Below are positions 1-11,262 of a stretch of 64,000 bases of DNA, piece after piece. This DNA comes from Pseudeuparius sepicola (lineage: Eukaryota > Arthropoda > Insecta > Coleoptera > Anthribidae). The stretch's first letter is position 1, and the number at the start of each line of letters is the position of its first letter. The translations under genes and the position numbers were made by a program. The notes below the pieces were generated by a model. That model saw nothing but the letters and a program-made list of their open reading frames with translations, was not told the origin of the DNA and did no database searches. Location: positions 31,161,278 to 31,225,277 of the forward strand of contig OY987302.1 in the NCBI GenBank assembly GCA_963920635.1. Direction: 5' to 3'.

Positions 1-123
1 ATATTTTCCTTCCTTGTCTCATTTTGAAAATTAATAAGTATTGAATTAATTAAAAAAGTCAGACTTTTTTTAAAGTCACGACTTTTTGACTTTTTTAAAA
101 AAGTCACAAGTATTTCCAACCCT
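1..123. repeat. Terminal part of a hAT-like non-autonomous element (candidate)
   Basis: Read on the minus strand from about 123, the sequence begins CAGGGTTGGAAATACTTG and continues with interleaved direct and inverted AAAAAGTC / GACTTTTT blocks. A CAGGGTTGG-type end is typical of hAT-like non-autonomous elements. The other end lies outside the window, so no target duplication can be checked. Confidence 0.3.
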
Positions 124-180
124 GGCAGTTTCATAACCAGAATGTAAAGTTGGGGGGAAGCAATTATTTCAAAAAAATTC

Positions 181-306
181 TTCGGTAATATTTAGGGCTA
201 AACTATGGTTTTAAAATAAATTTTATTTAGAAATAAATACCACGCGGCAGATCTTTGAGGGAAGGGGGGCTAAAGCCCCCAAAGCCCCCCCCCCTGGTTA
301 GCCACT
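181..306 (-). repeat. Interspersed repeat, inverted copy of the repeat at 49209
   Basis: The reverse complement starts CAGTGG, then a C/G-run, GGGGGCTTTAGCCCCCC, AAAGATCTGCCGCG and TATTTATTTCTAAATAAAAT. It matches 49205-49320 almost base for base. This is an AT-rich non-autonomous element end with a G/C-rich hairpin; there is no coding content. Confidence 0.5.
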
Positions 307-581
307 GATTAGGGGTTCAAATACATTTCGGCGTTGTAATCTGTATAGTTTTAAATTTGGCGCCAGTTTTGCTGGTAACACTGGTGAGAGTTGGGTTGGT
401 GAATCGTCTGCTAAAGATGGCAATTGTCTTATGTTTGAGCGGACGTCGCTGCGTACCGTGAAATCTTATGTGAATTATGAAGGAGAAAATTAAAGCCAAA
501 ACGAGAAAATACGAGTGTTTTTTGTTTCGTTGTTTATAGATTTCTTAAAAATTTCAGATTTGTACTCGGCGAGGGGGTAAC

Positions 582-800
582 CACTCTGCGAAATACTGTC
601 ACATTTTCGGCCGCAATCCCAGAAATCTTTGCGAAATCCTGCAGCAATCCGCGAAATCAATAAACGTTCCTCGAAATCTATACCGAAATCGCGAAATCGC
701 AACCGAAATCGCGAAATCGCACCGCAATCTTTGCGAAATCCGCGAAATCCTCTGCGAAATCCGCGAAATTCTCTGTGAAATCAGCGCAATCCCTCCCCTA
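582..800. repeat. Short GCGAAATC-type tandem array
   Basis: Repeats of GCGAAATC, CGCGAAATC and GCAATCC occupy roughly 640-800. They are preceded at 582 by TGCGAAATACTGTCACATTTT, a segment that recurs at 10066 beside a related array. It appears to be the internal array of an interspersed repeat family. Confidence 0.5.
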
Positions 801-830
801 GTTGTAGAAAACCAATAAAAACCGCGCGTT

Positions 831-1070
831 AATTACGACCGCGGACGCAGGGTAGGTCTTTTTAAAAAAAATAATTTATTTCTTTAAACAGATGTGACAG
901 CAAGACGGAGTATTTTATTAATTGGCTTGGGTTGTTTACAAAAATGGTTTTATACAATTAAAAATATAGTGTCAGCATTTTAGACAATGAACAGTACAAT
1001 AATAGACAAAGACACGTGTTTGAAAAATAAGCATTTTTTATATAACGCTGCAATTTGTATCCATATATCT
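831..1070 (-). repeat. 3' LTR of the left errantivirus-like element
   Basis: This 240-bp LTR matches 8155-8394. The purine tract AAGGATGGAGG immediately precedes it on the minus strand (1071-1081) and serves as the plus-strand primer. Confidence 0.92.
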
Positions 1071-1079
1071 CCTCCATCC

Positions 1080-2766
1080 TTAGAGGGTGACTTCGGGGAT
1101 GAATATCGCTGAAGGAGCCAATTTCTTCCCTTTTGATAATCTTGGTTTCCAATATTTCAGATACAGGTAAGTTACTGCGGTGATGGTGATCGCCGTGGCT
1201 AGTAGGATCCATAATACTCAATTGATTTTGGTATTGTTATCGATTTCATCGATTTTTACTGGATTTAGAGAATTTATACTCTTTTGTATGCTATATATTT
1301 CCGAAAGTGGAACTTTATCAATCTGCAGCCTTCCTAACTTCCTTACATTTGTCGTAAAATTTTGATTTAAAATATTCGGGAGAATCATTGGACGTATTTT
1401 TTGCTTTGTCCTTTGATTTCCATACTTTTTGTCGTTTACTTAGATGCTACAATTTGATGGTATCCTGATTAGGTGTGGTCCTTGCAGAACTCGTGTTTCT
1501 TGATTTTGGCAGTTTGATTGAATTTGGAAGGGGCGTCTCGAAATTATGATAACATGTTCTTCGTTAATTTTTTCAATAATTTCTTCAAACTCTTGGACTT
1601 CGGTGTATTGGCAATTCTTCGGTTTCCCGTGAATGAGTGAGACTATACAATCTTCTTCTGGATTACTTTGGAGCTTTTCTTGCATACAATAGGAGATGTC
1701 ACCAATTTCTTGACAGGGTACTTCCATATATTGGTAAGCTGATTTCGTAAGAGCCAGGTAGGGTTTTAAAGAAATCAAAATAGTATGATTGTGTGTCGGA
1801 ATTGGATATAAATGAAAATAATCGAAGGAGTCTTTAAGGGTTATTGGGAGTTCTAAAGCGAATATTAGCGTGTCATTTGATAAATGGCAAGTTACTTTGA
1901 TTATTGAATACCAATCATATAAGGATAGATTTATCAATTCATTTTTCGAATGAAAAGCTTTAAGTTCTAGTAAGATTTCGTTAAGATCATTGATTTTTAG
2001 TACGTCAGGATGTACTGTACGTAATCTAGCAAAGGTTACAGCGTTTTCTACGTCATCTAGAAAGTTAAAGATTATATTCCCGTTAATGAAAATTTGATTT
2101 ATTAGAGTTAGAAAAATAGTATTCTTGTAAAAAGAATCAGTTTCGGATCTAAGTAGTCCTTCATATTTATTAATAAAGTTTGTTATTCTTTTTTTGATTT
2201 TCCACAATTGTCTGTATTGTCTTGGAATACTTTTCAGTAAGTTTTTTAGAAAGTGAAATTTGGGAATTTACTTCGTAAACAATTTTCTTTTGATTATTTG
2301 TAAGAGTTTCGATAGCTTTATCGTATCGTTCTCCGTCATTTGCGTCTAATGTGCCTGTAAGCCACTTATTAAAGGTTCCTGCTATGTTAAATAAACCTCG
2401 TTTTTGTCTAACCTTTAAGTTTGGAGTAAATATGATATTTGATAATTTTATTTCTATGTCTAATAAAAGTGGTTGTAAGCTTGCATAATTGTTTTGAATA
2501 CTAGGGGCTAACATAATATTACTTTCCTTAGATATAGTGATATTTAATAGTTTATAAGAGTTATTAAGCATTTCTACTTGTTTCCTAATTTCGCTTAGTT
2601 TGATATAATGTAAGAATACATGTTGATTATTTATAATTTTGGCTTTTCCTATTCTGAAAGGTAAAAGTCCAGGGGTGTCGCTTAGTCGGGTTATGTCAAG
2701 TTCGGGTTCAGCTTGTATGTGTACAAGGAGAGTCATCAGTAAGGTCAATAACGTCTTCATTTTCAT
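1080..2766 (-). pseudogene. env: env, baculovirus F-like envelope gene, broken
   Basis: The gene overlaps the end of pol by 59 nt and starts with a hydrophobic signal peptide (MKMKTLLTLLMTLLVH). A basic RQKR site follows, cleaving before GLFNIAGTFNKW, the type of site that in errantivirus and baculovirus F proteins frees the fusion peptide. The frame breaks in a seven-A run near 2190. Reading continues in another frame to a TAA at 1440-1442, and a TGA falls just before the membrane anchor (about 1230). The anchor (ILLATAITITAVTYLYL) and a basic tail follow, ending at the TAA at 1080-1082. Role by family: receptor binding and fusion. This copy cannot give a full-length product. Confidence 0.85.
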
Positions 2767-4567
2767 CCTGAAAAGAAGGGTTTTCAGTTAGTTTCCGGGG
2801 TTTCTTTAAATTTTTCTTGTGTACAATTTTATATTTTTCCAATATTGCTTTTATGTCCTCATTTTTCTTTAAAGTTACTGGTTTAAATTTTGGTTTCGAT
2901 TTTGATCTAAAGTGTTCTTTTAAATATACCTTTGAATTTTCGGGGTATTCTATTGGTTCTTCTCTATTTTCGTTACGCTTAAGAGTAAGTTTTTCTTTGA
3001 AATTTTGATTAAGGTCATGTATTTTTTCGTACAAATATTTTGTTCTGTCGCGATGGTCTTGAATATAAACATTTACTAGGTTTTCATAAGTGAGGTCTAG
3101 AGGGTCTATACTATCAGTGTGTCCAGAAATAACTTCGAAAGGTGTTTGTTTCGTTACTGAATGGATGAAGATATAAGCGAGAATTGCATACTGCATTGAT
3201 TGTTCTAGTGAAATTGACTTTTCTTTTATTCGTAAGCAGCGTATGTGCTCAATAAGCGTGGAGTGTAATCTCTCGACAGGGGAATTACTATTTGAATTAT
3301 GCGGCGTACAGAAATGAAGATTAATTTTGTGTATTTTTGCAAAATCTTTTAAAGTAGTGTTATCAAATTCTTTTCCTCCGTCTGTTATTATAGTTCTGGG
3401 AAGGCCATGATGAGTAGCGAAGTTTAATAAAGAATCAACAGTGTTTATGGCATTTGCGCCTGAAATTTTGTAAGCTTGTGCATATCTAGAAAATGCGTCA
3501 ATAATTGTTAGGAATTTTTGATTATCCATTTGAAACGTATCCATATGGATAACTTGAAAGGGTTTAGTACACGTTGGTGGTATTTTGAATTTTACTACAG
3601 GTGGTGATCTATCATATTTAGAGATTTGACATATTTCGCAGTTATTGATGTATTTTTGAATATCTGTTGTTATGTTAGGCCAAAAATATTTCCTTTTAAG
3701 AGAAAGTACAGTTTCATTTATTCCTCTAGGGTTGGTTTTAGTTTCATGATGAAATTTTATTTTTTCTTGTTGGACGTCTTGTTCCTGTACATCTTCTAAA
3801 AGTGTAGTACTTTGTACTAGTTTGAAGGCGTTGTTACGAAAGGTTTTTTGAACTGTTTTAATAAATTGCGGGACAATTCCTAAATCTTTGAAAAATAGGC
3901 AATAAGTCTTATTGTTTGGAATATATTCTTTAATAAATGAAATAATATTTTCTTCTAAATTTTGAAGAGGCAAGGTTACAGTTAACCTAAATTTTTCATT
4001 AAAAGGTTTTGACTGAATTACAAATTTATTGTTAATTTTGTTACTAGTAGATATTAATACTTGGTTGTTATAGCAATTTAAACATTTTTCAGTAATCGGT
4101 ATTACAAAAATCGGATTTTCATGAGAGGTATGTACAGTAGAGGTTTTTCGAGGTGGAACTAATTGAATGTCAGAAATAATTTTTATTTTTGGGTCATTTT
4201 CGGGTATTTGTAAAATCTCGTTTAAGGATTGTTGTGGTATTTCGGGAAGTTGTTCTTCGTTTTGTAAGTAAGATTCTATTACGTTATCGATATCTCCGGG
4301 ATCTGCTAAAACTGAGGCGTTTTCTATAGCGTTTATTTCAATTCGAGATAAGGCGTCTGTATTGGTGTTGGTTTTTCCTTTTTTGTAAATAATTTCGTAT
4401 GAATATTCTTCCAGTTTAAGTCTCCATCGTACTAGTCGCGAATTTGGATCTTTGAGGGAAAACAACCATTGTAGTGGTTTATGGTCTGTAATTATTTTAA
4501 ATTTGTTTCCGAAAAGGTACGGCCTAAAGTTCAGCAGGATAGTCAGGATATTGGAGAATTGGGTCAT
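2708..4567 (-). pseudogene. pol: pol 3' part: RNase H remnant and integrase
   Basis: The reading frame opens in the C-terminal third of RNase H (TDHKPLQWLF, then DALSR) and continues through an integrase. The integrase has a zinc-binding H-H-C-C region (HHETKTNP ... CEICQ), then catalytic Asp (HMDTFQ), Asp (ITDGGKEF) and Glu (SPVERLHSTL). About 60 codons of RNase H are missing compared with the second element at 21020-21200. The junction falls directly after [10 protein letters not shown] and removes the first catalytic Asp and the following Glu. The integrase itself appears intact and its end overlaps env. Confidence 0.88.
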
Positions 4568-5339
4568 TAGTTAATAAGTTTTTACAGAGGTTAAAGGCTT
4601 TAATATACTGCTCGTCCTGAATTATTTTTTCTCCTTTTTTGAGGCATTTAGTAAAGGGTTTCGTTATTTTCGCGAAGTCTTTTATGAATCTTCGGTAATA
4701 GCCAATTAGACCTAGAAAAGATTTTATTTCCTTAGCTGTCTTTGGAATAGGGAATTTTTGGATAGCTTCGATTTTGTTAGGGTTAGGTTTAATTCCTTGA
4801 GGGGTTATAATATGTCCTAAAAATTCTACATTCTTCTTTAAAAATTCGGATTTATCTAGCTGAATTTTCATTCTAGAATCGCGTAACCTTTGGAAAACGA
4901 GTTTTAAATTTTTAATGTGTTCATCTAAGGAACTTGAAAATATAATAATATCGTCCATATAAACTAGACATATTTTATTTTGAAGGTCACGTAGAATGTT
5001 ATCTATAACTCTGTGGAAGGTCGCTGGTGCATTTTTAAGTCCAAAGGGCATACGGGTATATTCGTAATGACCCTGTTCGACGTTGAAGGCGGTTTTTTGT
5101 ATACTGTTCGGGTGCATTTCTATCTGGTGGAAACCTGAAGCTAAGTCAAGCGTTGAAAAATACTGGCATCGGCCTAATTTGTCAAGGATATCATTTATGT
5201 TCGGAAGGGGATATCGGTCGTCAATTGTTTTCTCGTTAATTTTTCTATAGTCAACAACTAGTCTCCATTTACGCTTGGCAGAGGACAATCCAAATTGGTG
5301 AGGACCAAGGACTGACTGAGGGCCTAATAATTCCGTCAT
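4524..5339 (-). pseudogene. pol: pol middle part: reverse transcriptase
   Basis: Reverse transcriptase core in the usual Ty3/gypsy order: [37 protein letters not shown], and the catalytic box [10 protein letters not shown], then [10 protein letters not shown] of the connection region. It is out of frame with the upstream protease/RT part: a small deletion near 5275 removes several codons after [10 protein letters not shown] and changes frame. It runs into the RNase H deletion at 4524-4567. Confidence 0.88.
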
Positions 5340-6353
5340 TTAACATTTTTTCAATTTGGGTTTTAACTTCTTCTTTATGTATAAAAGGGTAACGATAAGA
5401 CTTTGTATGCACTGGAATTTCGTCTGTTGTTTTGATTTCATGTTTAATTTGGTTGGTGAATGAGAGTTGATCAGTTTCCTTATGGAAAATATCGGAAAAT
5501 TCTTTACAGAGAGATATTATTTTAGATTTTTCTTCTGAATTAAGGTGATCAGTTCGAATCAAATTATTAATGTCGATTTTGTTATGTGAATAAAAATTTG
5601 GTTTAATGTCTTCTATATTGAAAATTTCAAAACGTTCTTTTTTTGAGTCGGGAAATAAAATTACTGTAAGAGGTTGTGAAAAGTGTAGTGTCTTACTTTC
5701 GTCGGATAAATTTTGAATTTCAGTATATGCATAACCATTTTTCGCTTGAGAATGTGTTTCTGGGATATAACAATTTTGAATTTGCATTTCTGGAATAATT
5801 ACGTCGTCATTATAAACGTTAACCGGTAATTTTGTTTTAATAATTTCGTGAGCATTTAATTTCACAATATGTTGTTGGTTTTGTTTTTCTCTATAAAAAA
5901 TTGGAAGTTGTATCTGATCGTTGTAAAAGAAGTTATTTGGAAGGTCAATTTTAAATCCTAATCGTTTTATATCGGGGAATCCTATTAATCCAGTGAAATA
6001 ATCGTGAAAATCATATAAATAGAAAATTATGGTTTCGTCGTTTTCTACAGGCAATATTCTTGAAAGGGGAATTTCTGCTTTAAATCTACAACTTTCTTCT
6101 CCATGACATGTTTTTATTACGAAGGGATCATGAAAGATTGTTTCAGGGAAATGTTTTTCTACAAATTTTGGATTTAATAAAGATCTTGTTGCGCCAGTGT
6201 CTATAAGTAATTTTGAAGAGGGATTTTCGATTTTAATATAGCCTAGAGTATTATCGTCGTTATCGGTATTTATTTCTACAATTTCTGTTTCAGGGTATAA
6301 ATATTCTAATGGTGTTACCTCGCTATTTTGGAAGTAGTCGGTTTGGAAAAATT
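5269..6353 (-). pseudogene. pol: pol 5' part: aspartic protease and RT N terminus
   Basis: Pol appears to be entered from gag by a -1 shift at 6348-6354. The protease active site LLIDTGATRSLLNP lies near 6180-6205 and the GLIGFPDIKRLGF segment closes the domain. RT begins with KSYRYPFIHKEEV ... [10 protein letters not shown] ... SPWSSPIW before the frame is lost at about 5275. There is no ATG at the protease start, as expected for a frameshift product. Confidence 0.85.
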
Positions 6354-7729
6354 TGCGTTATTTTCAAAATCGGGGGCTTCTTGTTCAGGTAAGTATTCGT
6401 TTTGCTGTGCGTCAAATTCTGTATAATATTCCTGTACATAGTCTGGGGAATTTTCAGGAATTTCAGGAGGAATTTCGGGATAATATTCAAAATTTTAGAT
6501 TTCGTGATCATAAAAATCATTAGGTATATTTTCGGGAATATGTTCTTCGATGTTGTGAATTTCTCGTGAGGGAAATACACTAACTCCGGACATAGGGGAT
6601 ACTTGTTGGTTAGAATTATTATTTCTACCAGTGGGTTTGAAAACATTTGTTTTAGGTGGGCCAAATACTTGTCTATTCGTGGGGTATTTTATAGGTTGGA
6701 TGTTAGATCTTGGTCTAATATTGATGGGGCCAGTTGGAAATTGGGGTTTAGTTTGGAAATAGTTTGGTTGACGATTAGCAAAATAATTTTGGGATGCATT
6801 TTGATTCCTATAAGGTTGTTGGTACATTTGACGTTGGAATAAAGGTTGTTGGAATGAGGGCTGTTGGAATGCGGGTTGTTGTGGAATAGGTTGTTGATAG
6901 GTTGTCTAAACATGGATTGTTGATGTTGGTATACAGGTTGTCTAAAGTTTGACTGATTTGGGATTTGTCTTGTCATAATAGGGATTTTTGTTTGTGGTGT
7001 TTGTTTGTATAATTGATTTGGTAAAAATCTAGACTGATTTTGTGCATAAGAAAAGTTTTGTTCTTCTACTACATTTGATATGGCTGCTTCTAGGGTTATC
7101 GGATTTTTAATTCTTACAGTGTCTTGTAAACGTCCAGGAAGACCTCTAATAAATGTTTTAAGGGCTAAATCAGAATAATTTTTCAAATGAAGTCTACGTT
7201 CTTGTTCTGAGGCGAACTCCGTTGAATTTAATTTGGAAAATATTAAACTTCGAGCATCTTGTAAACGAGCTCCGAATTGAGTGGGATTTTCATTTTTAAA
7301 GGGTTGCATTATTAAAAGATCTTGTACGAGACAGTCTAAATTCCTATTATCGCCAAAGGTTAATTGAAGTACACCTTTTATTTCTTCCCAAGTTTTTAAT
7401 TCAATGCGTGAACCAATTAAAGTTAACGCACGACCTGTCAATTTTCCTATAATTGCCTTTATAAGAAATTTATTTAAGGGATCATTTGGATCTTGTCTGT
7501 TAGTGTAAGTCTGAATTAAATATTCACAAGAATCTATAAAAATTCCTAAAACATGGGAATCTCCAGAAAATTGTGGAATATTTTCTATATAGAGTCTTAA
7601 AAGTTGGTAATTAATTGGTTGTTGTTGTTGAGTTGGAGGCATTGTTGATGGATTACTTAGATTTTGATCTGATGAAATATCTAAGTTTACAATTAAATCG
7701 CTTAATTCACTCAAGTCGTTGAATGACAT
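6315..7729 (-). pseudogene. gag: gag, frameshifted
   Basis: Gag capsid-like protein beginning MSFNDLSELSDLIVNLD. It is closely related to the gag of the second element through the blocks KAIIGKLTGRAL, LTFGDNRNLDCLVQ and LKTFIRGLPGRLQDTV, then a Q/N-rich tail without a CCHC knuckle. A one-base indel near 6897 moves the true tail (YRNQNASQNYF ... FGPPKTNVFKPTG) into another frame, which meets an in-frame TAA at 6495-6497 and then continues to a TAA at 6315-6317. Family role: forms the particle and binds the RNA. Confidence 0.85.
6348..6354 (-). promoter_or_regulatory. Predicted -1 ribosomal frameshift heptamer (gag-pol)
   Basis: On the minus strand gag reads ..GC A AAT TTT TCC.., the canonical X XXY YYZ heptamer AAATTTT. 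A -1 shift here enters the protease frame. The second element has the same heptamer at the same place. Confidence 0.65.
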
Positions 7730-8137
7730 GCAATTTCATTAACTTAAAACTAAAGTTGATGAAAGATGAATTGATTTTTTTTTTTGGAAGTGAAAGTGAA
7801 ATTCAAAATTGGAAGTTTCTTTCTTTGTTTGAATGTTTGTCTTTCTTAAAATCTACCTTAAATTACGTGAGCCTATTCAGGGATCGGTGACTAATAAAAG
7901 CTCGCTTTAGAAAGGTGGGACAAGAATCAAAAGGATTTGGCTCTTACACTTCGTGCAGCAGGCGTCTTCCAGATGAAACTTCAGTCTTCGCTTTCCAGTT
8001 TTTGTGCTGTCCTGCCCTGGTTGTCTGCGTTGTCGTGGTGGTTCGGGGTTGAACCGTTGACCGCGTTGAACGGTGAAAACCGACAGGAGTCTTCTCGCAA
8101 GATAACTGAGTAACTTCAGCGAAAAATTCCCGACGCG
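7730..8137 (-). other. 5' leader of the left element
   Basis: Untranslated leader between the primer site and gag. It holds a splice-donor-like AGTGTAAGAG near 7945-7955 (minus) that could serve an env mRNA, as in other errantiviruses. No gene is supported here. Confidence 0.55.
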
Positions 8138-8155
8138 ATCCTACCGACTGCGCCA
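8138..8155 (-). promoter_or_regulatory. Primer binding site, tRNA-Ser
   Basis: TGGCGCAGTCGGTAGGAT follows the 5' LTR on the minus strand, its first T shared with the LTR end. It is complementary to the 3' end plus CCA of an insect serine tRNA (..ATCCTACCGACTGCG). Confidence 0.8.
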
Positions 8156-8394
8156 ATTACGACCGCGGACGCAGGGTAGGTCTTTTTTAAAAAAAAAATT
8201 TATTTCTTTAAACAGATGTGACAGCAAGACGGAGTATTTTATTAATTGGCTTGGGTTGTTTACAAAAATGGTTTTATACAATTAAAAATATCGTGTCAGC
8301 ATTTTAGACAATGAACAGTACAATAATAGACAAAGACACGTGTTTGAAAAATAAGCATTTTTTATATAACGCTGCAATTTGTATCCATATATCT
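8155..8394 (-). repeat. 5' LTR of the left errantivirus-like element
   Basis: This 240-bp LTR differs from 831-1070 at about three positions, two or three of them in a T/A run. CGTT follows at 8395-8398 and matches 827-830. Confidence 0.92.
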
Positions 8395-8554
8395 CGTTAT
8401 ATTGAGCCGCCGCCGGCCGGTTAGTTGATGTTTGTAGGTTCGTTAGTAGCGTTATTAGTTAAAGTGTATATGTTTTTATTTTTTATAATCAGTTGTTTAC
8501 AGCAGCATTTAGTAAGTAATTTCTCAAGGTGAGTTCATATTATTTCATACTCAG

Positions 8555-9791
8555 TGGCGTAGCTAGGTGGGGGGGGCGAGGGGGGGCGATCGCCCCCCAC
8601 GCCCCCTTAGCCTGAGCGCCCCCCGCCCTGCCGCCTGCGCCGATCTGGCCCACTGCCCCGCTCCCCGCAGTCCCCGCGAGAATGTTTTTTTTATAACACG
8701 CTTTTAAAACGAACTAAAAAGTATAAACGTTGAGTGTGTTTTATTCCTTCACTCAACGGTATAAAGTATTATAAAATAGGACTAAAAAATATAAAATAAT
8801 TTCTCCTAGACCCATAAAGATGGGACGCGTGCACAGAAAAGTAGCTGCCATTGGAAAACATTATTTGCAGTGCAATAGGTACAAATGCGCATGCGTCAAT
8901 AATTATTATCTACTGCACGCGCCCCACTTTTTTAATCCGTTTATTAAAAACTTGTTATATTAAAAAGTATATTTTTTGTTTTTTTTATGTGACAGGTGTT
9001 ACTTTTATTTTAAACCAAAGAATAACATGACTTTTTTGTATAGGCATTATTTTCTAATAAATAGTATACAGTGTTATTCATAAAGTTTGCAATTCGTATT
9101 ATACGACTTTTTTGAAAACATGATTTCGGGATACGTTGGAGCATATATTGCGCCTAAAGAGAGTCTTGACGTCACAGCCCATGCCTGTCAAATTTGACAT
9201 TTAAAATTAAAAAATGGGAAAAAATTGGGCTTGCTTTTGGAAATATCGGAAAAAAAGTGTTACATGCCAATTGTCAGAAACATATTTGTTTTTTTTATTA
9301 TATATCTCTTCAAATTGATATGTACACGATATTTTTCCCACAAAACAACCTAAGACACTTATTTACTGGTCATCTACACATATTTTGAAATCGAGTGAAG
9401 CAAAATGATAAGGTATAGTTTTGTATTGAATTTTATGGTTTCAGTTTCAATTCCCGAAATATCAATTAAGAAAAAAAACGAATATCCTTCTAAAAATTGA
9501 CATAGACTCACAATGATACAATACGAATACATTTTCTTAATAACCTTTTCCGATTTCCAAGGTAAAACCCCATTTTTCCTAATTCTTATTTTAAATGTCA
9601 TATTTGACAGGCATGGGCTATGTAACGTCACGACTCTCTTCAGGCGCAATAGTATACCCAAAACATGCACCAACGTAGCCCGAAATCGGATTTTCAACAA
9701 ATCTAATATAATAACAATTGTAGACGGCAATATTTCACAAAGAAAATATTTCGAAAAATTTCGCCCCCCCCCCCCTTCCTCTCCTACGCCA
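8555..9791. mobile_element. Non-autonomous DNA element with long foldback core (candidate)
   Basis: The left end CAGTGGCGTAGCTAGG followed by a G-run is mirrored at the right end by a C-run and CCTACGCCACGG. Inside, about 9110-9400 and 9480-9695 are inverted copies of each other. Both carry GATTTCGGG, TTGCGCCT and a block around AGCCCATGCCTGTCAAAT. The open frames here are by-products of the repeats. I could not identify a clear target duplication. Confidence 0.55.
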
Positions 9792-9883
9792 CGGGTTCAG
9801 AAGAAGATCAACCGAGAATTTCCAAACAAGCCGGGAGACAAGCACCTATGCATAAATACAACAACAAAATATTTTTTTCTATG

Positions 9884-10058
9884 CAATCTCGCGAAATCTC
9901 GTGTAATCATCAGAAATCTCGCGAAATCATCAGAAATCTCGTGCAATCATCAGAAATCTCGTGCAATCATCAGAAATCTCGTGAAATCGTCAGAAATCTC
10001 GCGAAATCATCAAAAACCTCGTGCAATCATCGGAAATCTTGCGAAATCACCAGAAATC
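9884..10058. repeat. 20-bp tandem array, AATCATCAGAAATCTCGTGC unit
   Basis: About eight units of roughly 20 bp (AATCATCAGAAATCTCGTGC, with CGCGA and GTGA variants). It is followed by TGCGAAATACTGTCACATTTT, the segment also found at 582. Confidence 0.7.
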
Positions 10059-10060
10059 CA

Positions 10061-11089
10061 GGCTTTTGCGAAATACTGTCACATTTTTTACCCTAGTGGT
10101 TACCCCCACGGTACTCGGAGTGGTATTAAACTATTTCTTCAATCTACCCTTAAATGTTTTAACATCTTGACTGAATCAACCTGTATATACAATTTACTTG
10201 TAAAGAGGTGGAGTGGGAGTAGTGACAATCAGGCGGATGCAGCGGCTATACTCAAATTATTTTAAGAAGTCCTTACTGGGACTGTCAATTGGTAATTTCG
10301 ATATCCTAAGTTGGCATCAATGCAGCAAAAAATGCAACCGGGTCATAAGTTCAGGTCAGTAACGAGCCCATTTGCACTAATAACACGAAAAGTTACAAGA
10401 ACAACACAGATAACGGTAAAACTCACGAAACGTAGAAAGCCCGCGAATATTTTCATTGCCGAATGTTTGAAGCAGTTTGAACGATCTGGAAAACCTTCAC
10501 TGTCACTTTGACACACCGAAGCTAAATTTGCCTGAGTCCGCCCATAGACGCTGCCAAAAGCAGCTGATTATTACAAAATACTAAAATGAAAAGTGTTTCC
10601 ATGACGTTTGAAATTATTATTAAAATTAGTTGTAGACATAGTTATTTTTACTTATAGCGGTATAATCGAGATTGCAATAGGGTTTTTATCTTATTATGTT
10701 CTTTTTTTCGTATCACTTTGGTAACTTTTCACATCATAAATCAATGAGTGACGTCATTAACTGGTTGAGACACAATATACCAATGTTATACCCATAGTTA
10801 ACAGAAAATTCCTAGGGATTTTGTGGAGAATGTCATCTGACAAAATCAGGACTTCTTACAGTAATCGGGGTATATAGCCGCGCAGCTGCAGTGCTTCTGT
10901 CGCCACGCTGCTGTCGCGTGACTGACATGGACATGGTTAGGTCACAGACAGAATAGGGGATATTCTGTGGTTAGGTACTGGAAGGGGAACGACTCCTATT
11001 GGTTGTTTATATTCGCATGATTTCTTTGTGAATGGCGCCAAAATATAACATGGATCATAATTTTTAAAGGGTAAAGATTCCAATTTTGC
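10061..11089. other. No gene recognised
   Basis: Mixed AT-rich sequence. I see no coding potential, RNA gene or clear element end in this stretch. Confidence 0.4.
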
Positions 11090-11262
11090 CCAAGATTTTA
11101 AAGATTTTAGAGATTTTAGGGATTTAGAGAGAGAGATTTCTAGAGATTTTAAAGATTATTGAAGATTTTTGCGATTTCGCAAAGATTTTAGGGATTCTGT
11201 GAGATTTTCGAGATTCTGTAAGATTCTGAAGATTCTGCGAGATTTCACGGATTTTCGGCAAA
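11090..11262. repeat. AGATTTT / GATTTCGC short tandem array
   Basis: Degenerate units of AGATTTTA, GATTTCGCAA and AGATTCTG. They read as the reverse complement of the GAAATC-type arrays at 640-800 and 9884-10058. Confidence 0.5.

Larger units (their letters stand above)
831..8394 (-). mobile_element. Errantivirus-like Ty3/gypsy LTR retrotransposon, defective
   Basis: The element runs on the minus strand as LTR, serine-tRNA primer site, gag, pol (protease, RT, RNase H remnant, integrase), env, polypurine tract, LTR. It is flanked by the 4-bp duplication CGTT (827-830 and 8395-8398). The LTRs are 240 bp, begin AGATAT and end AATT as is usual for errantiviruses, and differ at only about three positions. 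Despite that youth the coding region carries a gag frameshift and stop, a frameshift and small deletion in RT, loss of about 60 codons of RNase H, and a frameshift plus two stops in env. It is not autonomous. Confidence 0.92.

Noticed and set aside
53..110. Transcription terminator hairpin (AAAAAGTC / GACTTTTT)
   Set aside because: It is better explained as inverted repeats within a hAT-like element end in a eukaryotic genome.
8396..8550. Host first exon ending at CTCAAGGTGAGT
   Set aside because: The donor-like sequence is good, but there is no coding frame or acceptor to support an exon.
9513..10265. 250-residue frame with repeated NLAKSSEISCNHQKS units
   Set aside because: It runs across a foldback arm, a C-run and a 20-bp tandem array; the repeats explain the open frame.
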